Under the pieces are notes generated by a model, which was not told the DNA's origin, did no database searches, and worked only from the letters and a program-made list of their open reading frames with translations. From Plantago elongata (lineage: Eukaryota; Streptophyta; Magnoliopsida; Lamiales; Plantaginaceae): a stretch of 22,840 nucleotides of DNA. The DNA lies in NCBI GenBank assembly GCA_036897095.1, contig JAYMSP010002709.1:1-22840 (forward strand), written 5' to 3'. This document shows positions 9,801 to 20,881 of this stretch, piece by piece. Position numbers and translations under genes: made by a program. Every line of letters starts with the position of its first letter. The stretch's first letter is position 1.

Positions 9801-12800
9801 GAATGACAAGTTAAAACTCCTGAAGCTCGGTTCTCTTCAACATTTGGGAGAGAATATGCTTGCTTTCTTGCGTCATGCTGGTGTCTCCTCTAGTCTTCCA
9901 AAAGACACATCTGCGGAATCAAATTCACTATCTATTAATGACAGAGCTATATATTTTGACATTATGGTACATCAGGGTTCTCTTATCAATAGTTTTCTTG
10001 CCTGTGTTGCTACATTAAATACTTGTATTGTCTATCTTCTGCCGCGTTCCTTCATTATCCAATTAGAATATGCTTGTAATTTCAGGGAACATACATGGTC
10101 ACTTTCCGTCAGAGCCTTGCCAGTATGCTCTACAATTCTGTAATAATGCAGTCCTTTCTGCTATGGGCTACTTCAGTTAAGATGGGTGGTTCTTCTGCAG
10201 CTATATCGCTGATGTTATCATTTCTGAGTAACATATTCATGTGGATATGCTCTGTGGGTTTCGCTTCTGTAGTGGCCCTCATCCTTCCCTTAATCTCTTC
10301 TTCACCAGTGCCATATGTATCAAGCCCGTGGTTAGTATTTGGTCTATTTGCTGCACCTGCTCTTCTTGGGGCATTTGCTGGTCAACATGCGGGCTATCTC
10401 ATCCTGAAATCGTACTTATCTCGTACATTGGTTGAATCAAAGAGAAAGTTGCCAGATAGCATTAAGGCCAGTGTGATTAAGTTAGATGCTGAAAGATGGC
10501 TCTATAAAGCCGGTTTATTGCAGTGGCTCCTTCTCCTAATGGTTGGGAATTATTTCAAGATTGGTGCTTCTTATTTGGCGTTTGTTTGGTTAGTCTCTCC
10601 TGCATTTGCATGTAAGTTAAGTTCATAGCATTCCAGCTTATTTTCTTAGAATCTTATCTACAAACTATACGCTTGTCACCCACAAGGATATTGGTGAGTA
10701 TGGATGCATGTCTAACAGTTTGTTTAATCTGATTCGATGTATGAAATATGCAGATGGTTTACTAGAAGCAACATTGTCACCAACAAGGATGCCGAAGCCA
10801 CTCAAAACTGTTACATTGATAGTTGGATTATTTGTCCCGTTTTTGCTCACATCCGGCATGGTTATTAGGATTTCAGGCACTGTAATTGGAACTGCCGTCC
10901 GCTTTATAAGGTAACTTTTAAAATATTTTGCAGCAGTTACTATCAAGTTTTTTTTTTCTTTTTTCTTTGTTCGTTATTGCCCCTTCTCTCTCGCCGTGGG
11001 TGTATTCGAACTCGAATGATCAGGAACTCATTGTTAGTTTATTGCCCAACCAGTTAATATGATCGGTTTTTATCATTATTATGATGAAACTCGACTCTGA
11101 TTCATTGGTTTTGGTAAAAAAGTGGTGACGGTTTGTTACTCTCTTTGCAGGAATCCTGGAAGTACTCCTGATTGGTTGCTGAATGTAATACTTGCTTTAT
11201 TTGTTGCAGCTATCGTATGCTTGACAATGGTGTATCTACTGTCATACATTCATATCTCAGGTTCTCTTTAAAATGCTGTTTTCTTTAATGTGGTAGCAGT
11301 ATTGTTAATGATGTCAAAGTGTTCTCACGTTTATGTATTGTCCTTAACTCCTTATAGAAGGATCTTTAACACACAACAGATCTTGTGCTCAGATTTCTTC
11401 ACAACTACACCTGTGTCCCATCTCGGTTATGTACTACTCTAAGTTTATAGGGTATGTCTATGATGTTCAGACTTGAGAGTACAAGATAAAACATATAGCA
11501 TAACACTAAGATTCCAGTGGAATCGTAACATGAGATTCAAGTGCTGTGCTGGTAATTGGTATGAATACTTAAGTTCTAAAAATGTGACAAAATGCTCAAT
11601 ATATATGATTTGGTAGCACAATTGCTGATTGACCTGATTATGTCCAAATCCATTATTGGAGTTTGCAAATATTTTTTGTTAATTTTCATCATTTTATGTT
11701 TCTCAGATTTCTGTTAGTAGTTCTCTTCTATTTGCTACTAAAATCATTCACATATATTTTTCTCCAGATGCAAAACTGCCACTCGTTGTTGCTACAAGCG
11801 TTATGTTCGCAATCTCAGTTGGTGCGGTCTGGGGAGGTTTCATACCACCATTTACAGAGGATACTGCTAGGACTGTAAATGTGAGCTATTAATGTTCCTT
11901 TTGTCAATGCATAGCGTGCTATTTCCATTTAAAGCAGTGCTTGCATGAAGAATAGTAAAATATATGTTTGGACTGTTGTTATTATAACTTGTTAAAACAT
12001 GCTTGAACTAGATTCTATCGCTGTGCCTCTTCTGTTGTTGGTTTGAGTCATTTTGCATAAATTGGAACAAATACTAAAATCTTCCTCCGATACTTCGATC
12101 CTGAGAGTCACATTTTGCAAGTTTTTGCATTTTCTTGTAATGAGAAAAATAACCTATTCTGATCAAAACATAATTTAAAAAATGTATTATGGCCGATAAG
12201 GAGTCAACTACTTCATCTGCACTTACCACGATCTTATGTTTCATCTACTGGCAAATGACTAACTTTTTTAATTTTCCGGGAGCCAGGTCGTTCATGTTGT
12301 AGATGCAACGGGATTGACTGCTGAAAAGACTGAACCAGTCTCGTACGTTTCTTTGTTTTCAACTACTCCTGGAAACCTGATAAAGGAGTCTGAGCATATT
12401 GGGGAAGGATTTGTTTGCGGCAGAGACAGATATCTAGATTTTGTCACTTTCTCTGTCAATTATAGTTGTTGGATGGACAAGGGCGCTGAAGCTGGCTGGC
12501 GCAAGTCTGATATACCCAAAATCCACGTGGAGAGTGATAGTAAAGGGAAGACCAGGGAGACGCTAATATCTATTGATGCCAAAGCATCTACCCGCTGGGT
12601 CCTTGGAATCAATACAGAAGAAATCGAAGACTTCCAATTAAAAGGTATCACATATCCTTGCCAATACTTCAGCAATGCATCCTTGTTGGTTCTGAGTAGT
12701 TTTATAAGCTTCACTTAGCCGTGGTTCAAATTTCTTATGCACTTGCTACTTTGTGTTTATCTGTCTGCAGATGCAGACAGTTCTGAGGAATTGATTCCGC

Positions 12801-13087
12801 TCGGTGAGAAAACTACTGTAGATGGATGGCACACTATTCAGTTTTCGGGTGGGAAGAAAGCTCCAACTAAGTTTATTCTCTCTCTGATCTGGATCAATGA
12901 TGATACTAAGACAACAAATAGCAAGAGAAACGATACTCACCTTCTCAGGCTTAGAACAGATGTCGACCTGTTAACTCCATCAGTACAAAACGTACTTGAC
13001 AAGCTTCCTTCATGGTGTTCCCTCTTCGGGAAGTCCACATCACCCCATACTCTAGCTTTTTTCAATAGCCTGCCAGTTGAATTTTAA
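6889..13087 (+). CDS. ERMP1: Endoplasmic reticulum metallopeptidase 1-like protein (peptidase family M28), 13 coding exons, 926 aa
   Basis: Exons: 6889-7254, 7649-7887, 8350-8506, 8712-8789, 9370-9444, 9551-9670, 9802-9966, 10086-10611, 10754-10910, 11151-11260, 11768-11880, 12287-12644, 12771-13087 (TAA). They total 2781 nt, all introns GT-AG, all phases consistent. Residues 1-50 are a Ser/Lys-rich cytosolic tail and about 52-72 a single membrane anchor. The M28 zinc-peptidase domain follows, with SSHID (His195, Asp197), GAGDCSS (Asp207), FNTGEEEGLNGAH (Glu241-243), DLEAMG (Glu268) and AVYHTKND (His343), which are the expected two-zinc ligands and catalytic Glu. About 405-690 carries several membrane spans (near 410-430, 440-470, 482-505, 541-575, 593-612, 637-660, 668-690), then a luminal C-terminal domain ending FGKSTSPHTLAFF. 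This is the architecture of ERMP1, an ER-membrane aminopeptidase-like enzyme; plant substrates are unknown. The start is the ATG after the 5'UTR intron. It is convergent with the downstream mutase gene. Confidence 0.93.
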
Positions 13088-13964
13088 ACAGTCTACTCTT
13101 TTTAGCCCATATACTCGCTGCACATTGTGATAGATTATCTCAGCCTGTGATAACATCCTCTTCGCTGCTTCCAGTAGCAACCAGCAGCAGCAAATCTCGA
13201 CATATATGTGCATTGTACATCTTTATACCGTCAATCCTGGTTCCTTCCTTGGCTGTCATAGAGTGACAAAAAGATGTATATGTGCTGGTCTTGAGTTTCA
13301 ACTGTATCTATCTACTTGACATTCTTTTTGTTGATTATGAAAGATAGAGAACTAGCATTACATAGAAACATTGCAGTTCAGAAATAGTTTGTAACCCAGA
13401 CAGGAAGAATGCTACTTGAACTTTAAAAGATTATTCTTCTATGCATTTCGCTGATTTGAGGTTCGGATTTCCCCTACACATGTATGAGAGAATCTGCATC
13501 GGAGAACCCCGACATGTTTTTGGCACCATCAGACCTCAAGTCTCCTAAGAGACATTTTATGGAGAGACGAAAAAAGACGGACAAATATTATAGTTGTAAC
13601 AAAAAACATCAAATATTTTATTAAGGACATCAATCTGTTTTTTAGGTCTCTCACACAATAATTGATGCGCAATAAATGAGTCGGTAGAGCATGTAATTAA
13701 TTGGGAATTGAAGATTTTGTGCACTAGAATGCAAAATTGTTACAAGATCTAATAGTATGGATACATGTATGTACTCTTGGTTCATTAAGTGTTTGCTCTT
13801 CATATCTTTCTTATTTGTTATACTTTGTGTTATGTTTACATAGCAAGACATATGCTACAATCTACATCACTCAAAAAGACTAGAGACACCAGCAATCTTC
13901 GATGCGATGGAGTGGCCAAAAGTGATGATTGACCAAATAACTGCAACAAGGACTGCCTGTTCAG
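13088..13964. other. Intergenic between convergent genes: two 3'UTRs
   Basis: The peptidase (plus) and mutase (minus) genes end 877 bases apart, tail to tail, so this stretch holds both 3'UTRs. A minus-strand AATAAA at 13617-13622 lies about 340 bases past the mutase stop and is a plausible poly(A) signal. A plus-strand AATAAA near 13673 is rather far for the peptidase. No coding sequence or repeat is recognised. Confidence 0.5.
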
Positions 13965-16900
13965 CTATACTTTAACAAATTTGTCCAAGGCAGAAGTGTC
14001 AAGAGCTTTGAACTCTTTCACGGCAGAAATAACAGCAAGACCGAGTTTCACGGCATCTTCATTGCTTGGCGCCTGAACAAGCAGAGTTAACGACAAGTTA
14101 GTATTGCACATTTAAAGAATCATGTAACACTTGGTTGAATAGAGCCGAATAGCAAACTGTCACCTCGATATTAAGAGGCAACACCGGGTCATGGAGTGAA
14201 AGTCTCAAAAGGAACCATCCGCCATAGCCAGACACCCTTAGCTGTTGACGAACGAAAAAAGGAACAAAAGAAAGACATAATCAGAACAGTCAGACATGGA
14301 TCACATGATGATTTTCTTTAAAGCAGAACTTAAAAAAAAATACCCCTTCATGGTTAACAGGAGCCTTTTGGAGCTTTGGGTCTGAATCAATCACGGTCTC
14401 CAAATGTTGCAACACTGCCTCTCCATATTCCCGGAAAGAACTGAAATCAAAGATAGTTCGATATTTTAATAAAGACACAAAAGAAAAGGATCAGGGCAGT
14501 TATATAAAACAACATACCCTCCTTTAAGGTCCTCATGATTTTGATCAATTTTGAATCTCAGTTCAACTGCAACACCTGGCTCCTCTAGGCCGTCCACCAA
14601 GTCTGTCAAAACCTTGCTACCCCCAACAACTCCAGAAGCTTTGGCTGATGCGAGCTTGTTTAAAAGTTTGACCTGAATGTAATAATAAAGTACATTAACA
14701 AAAAAATATAGTTCAATATAAGTAATACACCTCCACACTGCTAAGAAAACAAAGAGTGAGCAGTGTGAAAGAAGCAAAAATGTCAACAGAGCTGGACGAG
14801 TTAATCTACAAAGTTTATGGAACCCTGAGATGGATCAGATACGAGCTTACCATAGTATATGCACCATCATCAAGCCAGTGATTCTCCTTAAGAGCTCCAT
14901 GGCCACTGGTTTCAATAGCCAAGTGGGATTCCTCACCAACAGAGTTCTGAATATGCACGAGTATACACATTATGTATCATTGAAAGAATAATTAAATAAC
15001 CTGAAGATATGCCAGAAAATTTACTTTGAAAAACTTACCAGACGAATAGCTTCATCAATGACATTTTTGTAGCCTCTTTTAAATCTATGATGCCTTCCAC
15101 CTATGGATTACAGCAGTCAGTATGCTGGTAGCCAAGAGGGCAAGAAGCATTGTTATTCAGTAACTGAAGTAACTTACCCAATTTCTTTTCAATAAATGTT
15201 GTTAATCCATCTGATGTCACACTATCAGTGACGATAGTAGTTCCTGGGTGCTGTTTGAATGGTAAAAAATGAGAAAAATATTTCACATTCAGATTCAGGT
15301 ACATGTGTCTCTGAATATGTCATGAAAGGAGAACATACTTCCTCTAAGACGATGGCAGACACTAGGGCTATCAAGCGGTTCCTGTTAAACTCACGGCCAT
15401 TGGAGTCCACAGCAGCAGATCTAAACGAAGATCCAGTATCATCATTCAGTAAAAAACCCAGCATGTTGAACACTTAAAAACGAAAGCGGAAAGCCAATTA
15501 CACATTACCTATCAACATCAGTATCAAAAATGATGCCCAGATCTGCTCCATTGTCAAGTACAGCCCGAGTGATAGCTTTCATGGCATCCTTATCCTCAGG
15601 GTTTGGAATATGATTAGGAAATAATCCTTGCATAGGTTGAGTATGCATATTAAAATTTAATAAAAATTAATATAGATGATGAATATTCGAGTTAAGTTTT
15701 ACCATCCGGCTCCAGAAACTGACTCCCGGTAGTAACAGCTCCTAGAGGCTCGAGCACCTTTCCCTGATAAAGCATCAACAATAAAAGCCATTAGCAGAAA
15801 CAAATCATATGGTCCCCTCATGGACTCTCTCTTGGGAAATTACATCCTGCGTATATTTACCTCAAATAGCCTATTTTAGATTGAAGGCATACAATTATAC
15901 ATCAAGAAAGACTGTTGAGTTTAGTTCAATTCTATTCAACAAAGTTGCATAGTAGATTGGCAGGATATTTCTCACAAGAGGCACTAAAATAACTAAATAA
16001 GACGATAATTTATGGTTGATTTTCCATGAAAACTTCAATGTAGTAAGGATAAGCTGACAACATGGAACCATCAAGCAAATGTCAAGGTGAAAATAATGCA
16101 AAAAGTTCTAAAATAAATGACTGAACTAGAGCAATACAGGTTTTTTGGTTATGTAATGCCTAATGCTTCAACCACAATCATCGTTCATGCTTCATTAGGC
16201 TTTATCAAAATTTAATTGAAGTGGACCTGGAAGAAAAAAGAAAGGAAACATATGATGCTTACAGCGAAAAATCCACCAGCCCCATTTCCTGCATCAACAA
16301 TTATGTGGAATCCCTCCAGTGGCTTCTCTGGAAGTAGGAAAAATAAAACCAATGAGCACAAATTAATTTTCTCTGGAAGCACCTATGCCACCTATGCCAA
16401 GGTAGTAAATGTAGTTATGTCATGGAAAAAGGGGATACACTACCAAGTCGAGGATAAAAATGAAGTGTATATTAACATTATCACAGGCTCATTAGAAGGA
16501 ACAATGAGTCGGTAAGGAACCCATCATTTATAATAGCAGTAACTGTAAGAACATACAAAAACATACCCATGTGTCCTGCTGCTTTCCGAACAGCTTCAAC
16601 CAAACCGGAAGTATAAACAGACATGTAGTCAACCCTTTTAACTGATTCTGATCCCATGTCTCTTGGACCTCCATTTGTGAAGCTTCCGTATATGTCAGCG
16701 GCTTTCTCCAATATGTCTTTGATATCCGGCTTCCCAAGTCCACCATCCTTGGTAAAGAACTTAAATCCATTACGATTGTAAGGAAGGTGGCTAGCTGCTT
16801 GTAGAAAAGATGCAAAAGTTACAGAAGAATTGTATGAATGAACAATTCCTATTAATCACACTAACTCACCCGAAGATTTCATCAAACATCCTCAACTAAC

Positions 16901-19743
16901 AGATAACTGTGAGCCAACATCACAGTTCAGAACATTTATATATTCGTCTGTATCCAGTCTGTAGGAAGGATATCCATGCATACAAACGAAAACGTAATAG
17001 AAGAATTGCTTACCTGTTATCATTATAGCTCCATCAACTGGACACAAGAAGTCCTCATTTTCCGTGAGGGTACTATTGAACATCGCAGGTGTGGACGCTA
17101 ATCTACAGAAGAAGACAATGGTTGTTAACTGCATCACATGATTATGTGGGTTTGACTCTGAGACGCATCATGAGTTTGCAGATAGGTAAGATTCTAAAAG
17201 TGACGCACCCATACTGAATTACATCAAGCCCGGCACTAGCTAGACCTCGAGACACGGCATCCTGTAATCAACAAGAGGAATTAACATAAAATAAAAAGTA
17301 AAGACAGAAAAATTGTAAATAAAATGCATGTGATTTACAGCAAACCAGAAGTAATTTTGCCAGACATATCGTACTGCACACTAAAATATAAGAAGCAAAA
17401 TGAGATTTGCTTCAGGTGGTTCTCAATACAAATAATGTCTCTCTAATAGTTTAAGTCCTTATGATCAGGGCTTTTTATTAAGTAACATGCCATCCTTAAA
17501 GTTTTTGAAGATCTATGTGAACATTCATGTTTTTCTCACTCAATTTTTTCTCAGCAAACGGAAAACCATTTGACTACAACAACGAGATATTAAACAAATT
17601 AAGAAATCTAATCAGGAAGTAGCAAATAGAATAGAGAGCTTTATGCTAATGTGAATAAGCAACATTTTTAGGACTATCAAATAAAACTAAGTGCAGTTAC
17701 CTGTAATTTCTGTGCAGATATTCGTGAATCATGGCCAACTGAAACTGCTAACCGCCTTGATACGTCAGACTTCTTTTTAGCTTTTAACCATGCAGCAAAA
17801 GCAGCTGCAATGGCTTCAGTAACTAGTTCAGTGAGGTTAACAGGCTCACCCTCAACACCTTCAACAGCAACACCTCGTATATCACTGTTCATTCCCAAGA
17901 GATCAAACAATTAAAATCATCTACCAGTAAGCAGACATAAAGTTGCATACTAAGCGAACAGAGTGTCATCTTTCATGTAATAAACAAACAGCACAAATAG
18001 GAGGATATAAATGTTTACAAAAGAAGTGGATATCGCGTGTGGGTTACCGAAAGAAATATGTCACATTGACGAGGAAAGTTCAAGAGATTCTTAGTAATGA
18101 CTTCTACTATTTATCCCGTCCTAGAATAATGCATGAGGATATATCTGCATGAGGAAATGAACTTTACATATGTATAATTCTTAAATCTCAAGCTTCTTAA
18201 GACTCAAAGAACCTCTCAGGAGAAAAAACAACAAAACACGTAAAGATCTCATAATGCACCTGACCAGCTTATTCACATGCATGTATGATCATCCGTGAGT
18301 AGCTTATTGATGCTTTATCATATGGTCAGCATGACAATGGATCACATTATGTAGAATGATATATATGCACAAAACATGACATTTAACGACCAAAAGAAAA
18401 GTAAACCTTCGATTGTTACCTGCCATTTTGAAGCTTCAGAAAAGCACTTTTATCGAGAGATGGTATAAAGGTTGCAGATGGAGCAGCTGCAGGAAGTAAG
18501 AGGAGCACATTTGTAAATGGAGCTTTGATTCTTTTGCCTATCTTTAATACAAGGATGACACAAACTTAAGAAATTATGTATATCGCAATCACTTTGCTAA
18601 CAAATGAGAAATGAAGAAGGATGCAAAATGGCATAGCTAGATCACTAAAGCCTTCTAAAGGCTGGGAGCAGAAAAGCCAAGGCTCAAACTGAATATAGGA
18701 CCTGTATAATGAGAGTCTAGAACAGACCGTTGCAGTAAACAATGTGTCGGTTACATTCTGAGGATGTGTGGAATTGCATGGTGCCATTCCACGTCAGCTT
18801 TCCTCTTATAGAGGGAAGCAGGTTATGCCTAAATGTGGTACAAATATCCTTTCTGAATTGAGTGCTTAACTGCCTATTCTGCTGGCAGCTATGTGCTGCC
18901 AATACATGTTGGACAATCTTCCCCGGTATTGCTGCATAAGAATTAAAAATTCGCACCAATATTAGACCTGTTACTTGCAAGATTTTTAATGAAAATCATC
19001 AGGAGCCTTTTCAGTTTTCATATAACAGCCTAGAATCTTCAGTGCTTGTTCACAAAAAAGCTTTCAAAACTCATTAGTATCTTATGTGTAGCAGAAAAGG
19101 TGTATAGAAAATCAATGAGAATCCTCATTTCTCACCGACAGATGAAAACACCCACCAGCTTCCCTCGAAATCCAATTCTACTTTGATTTAATCACTTGAC
19201 TATAATTTGAAGTTTGTGCAAGCAACCAGTTAAGTCGACTCTCAATGACCTTGTTCTATAGATCACGAGGAATACACTCTTAATGCCATGTGTACAAACT
19301 CTATAAATATATAGAAACTTAAGCATCAAAAGCATCTACAAAAAACTCATAATCTGAAATCGCTAATGATAGTAACTAGAATGAAAAACGGAAGGTTACA
19401 CTTACAGGTATACGGCCATTAATAAGTGAAGCAAATACAAACTAGTCGAAAAGATAGAACAAAAGGCAATGAGCATTTTAGTAACTAATCACACTCGTCG
19501 AGCACAAATAACAGTGACATATGAGTATAGGTTAGTAATCATGATAAGCTGATGAAATCGAAAACAAACATCCATTCCGATAAGAAACAATCAATCAATG
19601 AAAAAACTAACTGTACTATCCATTCCGAAAACAATGAATGAAGGTCACACCAAATTTGTGAATTGCAACACAAATTCGGACTATTAATAGAAGGAAAAAC
19701 AGTCACGGTCAAGTGGACGAAAGAGTTTACCTGCTGCTGCCAT
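13965..19743 (-). CDS. Phosphoglucomutase/phosphomannomutase-family protein (alpha-D-phosphohexomutase), 17 exons, 559 aa
   Basis: Minus-strand exons: 19743-19731, 18537-18420, 17884-17701, 17261-17209, 17102-17014, 16794-16567, 16327-16263, 15763-15703, 15626-15509, 15420-15339, 15250-15178, 15100-15039, 14946-14851, 14672-14518, 14440-14344, 14241-14164, 14072-13965 (TAG). They total 1680 nt with consistent phases. All four mutase landmarks are present. The phosphoserine loop is ITASHLPYNRNG (Ser154), where most relatives have TASHNP. The metal loop is DTDVDR (Asp305, 307, 309), the sugar loop ETSGHG (394-399) and the phosphate loop RVSGYGG (from 500). The chemistry is transfer of phosphate between C1 and C6 of a hexose phosphate through the phosphoserine. 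The sequence matches a plant group annotated as phosphoglucosamine mutase family, as I recall it from Arabidopsis; the true substrate is not known to me. The first coding exon is only 13 nt (MAAAG), so the N-terminus, and whether it targets plastids, is the least certain part. A CT microsatellite lies in the leader. Confidence 0.92.
18538..19730 (-). other. Long first intron of the phosphohexomutase gene
   Basis: An intron of 1193 bases separates the 13-nt first coding exon from exon 2. It ends in AAAGATAG, the only acceptor that keeps the reading frame (G+GC gives Gly5). I see no gene or recognisable element inside. Small open frames at 18566-18980 on the minus strand show no protein-like character. 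Confidence 0.6.
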
Positions 19744-19796
19744 TTTTGAACCGCAAATGAAATGCAGATAATTTTGAGGTAAGGCGGAGAAAGAAC

Positions 19797-19830
19797 GAGA
19801 GAGAGAGAGAGAGAGCAATCGATCGATCGA
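19797..19830. repeat. GA/CT microsatellite and ATCG tetranucleotide run in the mutase 5'UTR
   Basis: (GA)n from 19797 to 19815 is followed by ATCGATCGATCGA at 19818-19830. On the transcribed minus strand it reads as a CT tract about 55-70 bases upstream of the mutase ATG. CT tracts are common in plant leaders and core promoters. The repeat is seen directly; its role is inference. Confidence 0.9.
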
Positions 19831-20881
19831 CCTGTTAATCGATGAAACCTGTGTGCCTGCGTGGAATATGCAGCTTTAATTTGCCAAAATCAGTTTATTT
19901 CTGGAATAACCAAATGCGACTTTTACTCAACTCAACCTACTTCTTTATCCTTTCATTTTTTAAGTTGGCTGCTCCCAAGTTTCGAATCTCGTTAACTAAA
20001 AAGTTAGCTGATAACTGTTCAATTCACTTAAATTTTTATTTATCAACCGGATAAATTTAATTAACTTCTAAACCAACTAATTACTTTTTATTTATCAACA
20101 AGCTCAACTTGATTATTTTCTCAAACTAAATATCTTATTTGAAAAATAACATATTTACATGACGAACTTTTTATTAAAAAAAGTTCATTGAGATGAAAAT
20201 CTAATGGTAAACTTAATAAATTACTCAACTCATCTAATTATCGTCTTCGTATAACCGTCTTTATTTATAGAGAGAATAATATTAGTAGGTTAATGCAATG
20301 GAATTTATGTCCACATGTAACGAATTTCTTAACATTTATGGCAACGATAACAGTAAAAATATGTTTTCTTTAACTGAAAACTATTATGTTCATCATTATT
20401 TAGTTATAATATATACTACCATACTTCAATTTACTTTTATTCCATTTAGTTCGATAATTTCAGTTAAAGAAAATATATCCTTGATCTCACGTGGATTCTA
20501 ACAAAAACTTTTTAGTTGCCAATGTCAATAATCATGTCAAAAAACTTGTACAATATCTATGCAACAACCAGATACTAAATTATCAAGGTCTTCTTTTTAG
20601 GAAGGAAAGTAACTATGAAGCCCCTACAATCCTCACCAAACGCGCAAAACTGTAGCTACAACAATGCTCGTATGATGTATAGTCTATAGTAGTAACTTTC
20701 ATTCTCCATCATATCCACATCCTGCATCTGTAAGGTCATTGATACTTCTTCAAACCTGAACAAGAATATTCATTATTTACAGCCTTCAAGAATACAAATA
20801 AGATTGACAACTAAAACTAGGTTTTTTCAATTGCAATTGATATTTTGAGGGTGTGATTTCCCACTTACCAAACGAATCGGC
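19831..20881. other. Intergenic, mutase promoter and AT-rich spacer
   Basis: Very AT-rich, with no supported gene. The left part is the upstream region of the minus-strand mutase gene; no clear TATA box could be fixed. A fold-back sequence occupies about 20300-20500 (listed separately). The stretch 20600-20880 lies 3' of the bystin remnant. It contains a splice-like ACAG|ATGCAGG motif on the minus strand near 20745 but no recognisable protein. Confidence 0.5.
20364..20473. repeat. Inverted repeat with 16-bp perfect arms (fold-back, MITE-like)
   Basis: TTTTCTTTAACTGAAA (20364-20379) is the exact reverse complement of TTTCAGTTAAAGAAAA (20458-20473); the loop between them is 78 bases. Weaker pairing may extend outward: TCCACATG near 20310 against CACGTGGA near 20489. 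That suggests a degenerate fold-back element of about 190 bases. No clear target-site duplication was identified, so the transposon label is tentative. Confidence 0.6.

Noticed and set aside
9751..10143. Continuous 130-codon frame as a separate gene
   Set aside because: It merely reads through exon 7 of the peptidase and its flanking introns; splicing at 9802 and 9966 fits the family.
15259..15477. Plus-strand frame within the mutase gene
   Set aside because: It is the antisense shadow of exon 10 and adjacent introns.
16216..16515. 99-codon plus-strand frame in the mutase gene
   Set aside because: It overlaps antisense to exon 7 and intron sequence; the minus-strand exon has the family sequence and splice sites.
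18566..18980. Minus-strand frames in the mutase first intron as an alternative first exon
   Set aside because: No start-to-donor arrangement joined in phase to exon 2, and the peptides show no transit-peptide or family similarity.
20298..20501. 67-codon frame over the fold-back region
   Set aside because: AT-driven open frame coinciding with an inverted repeat; no coding signature.
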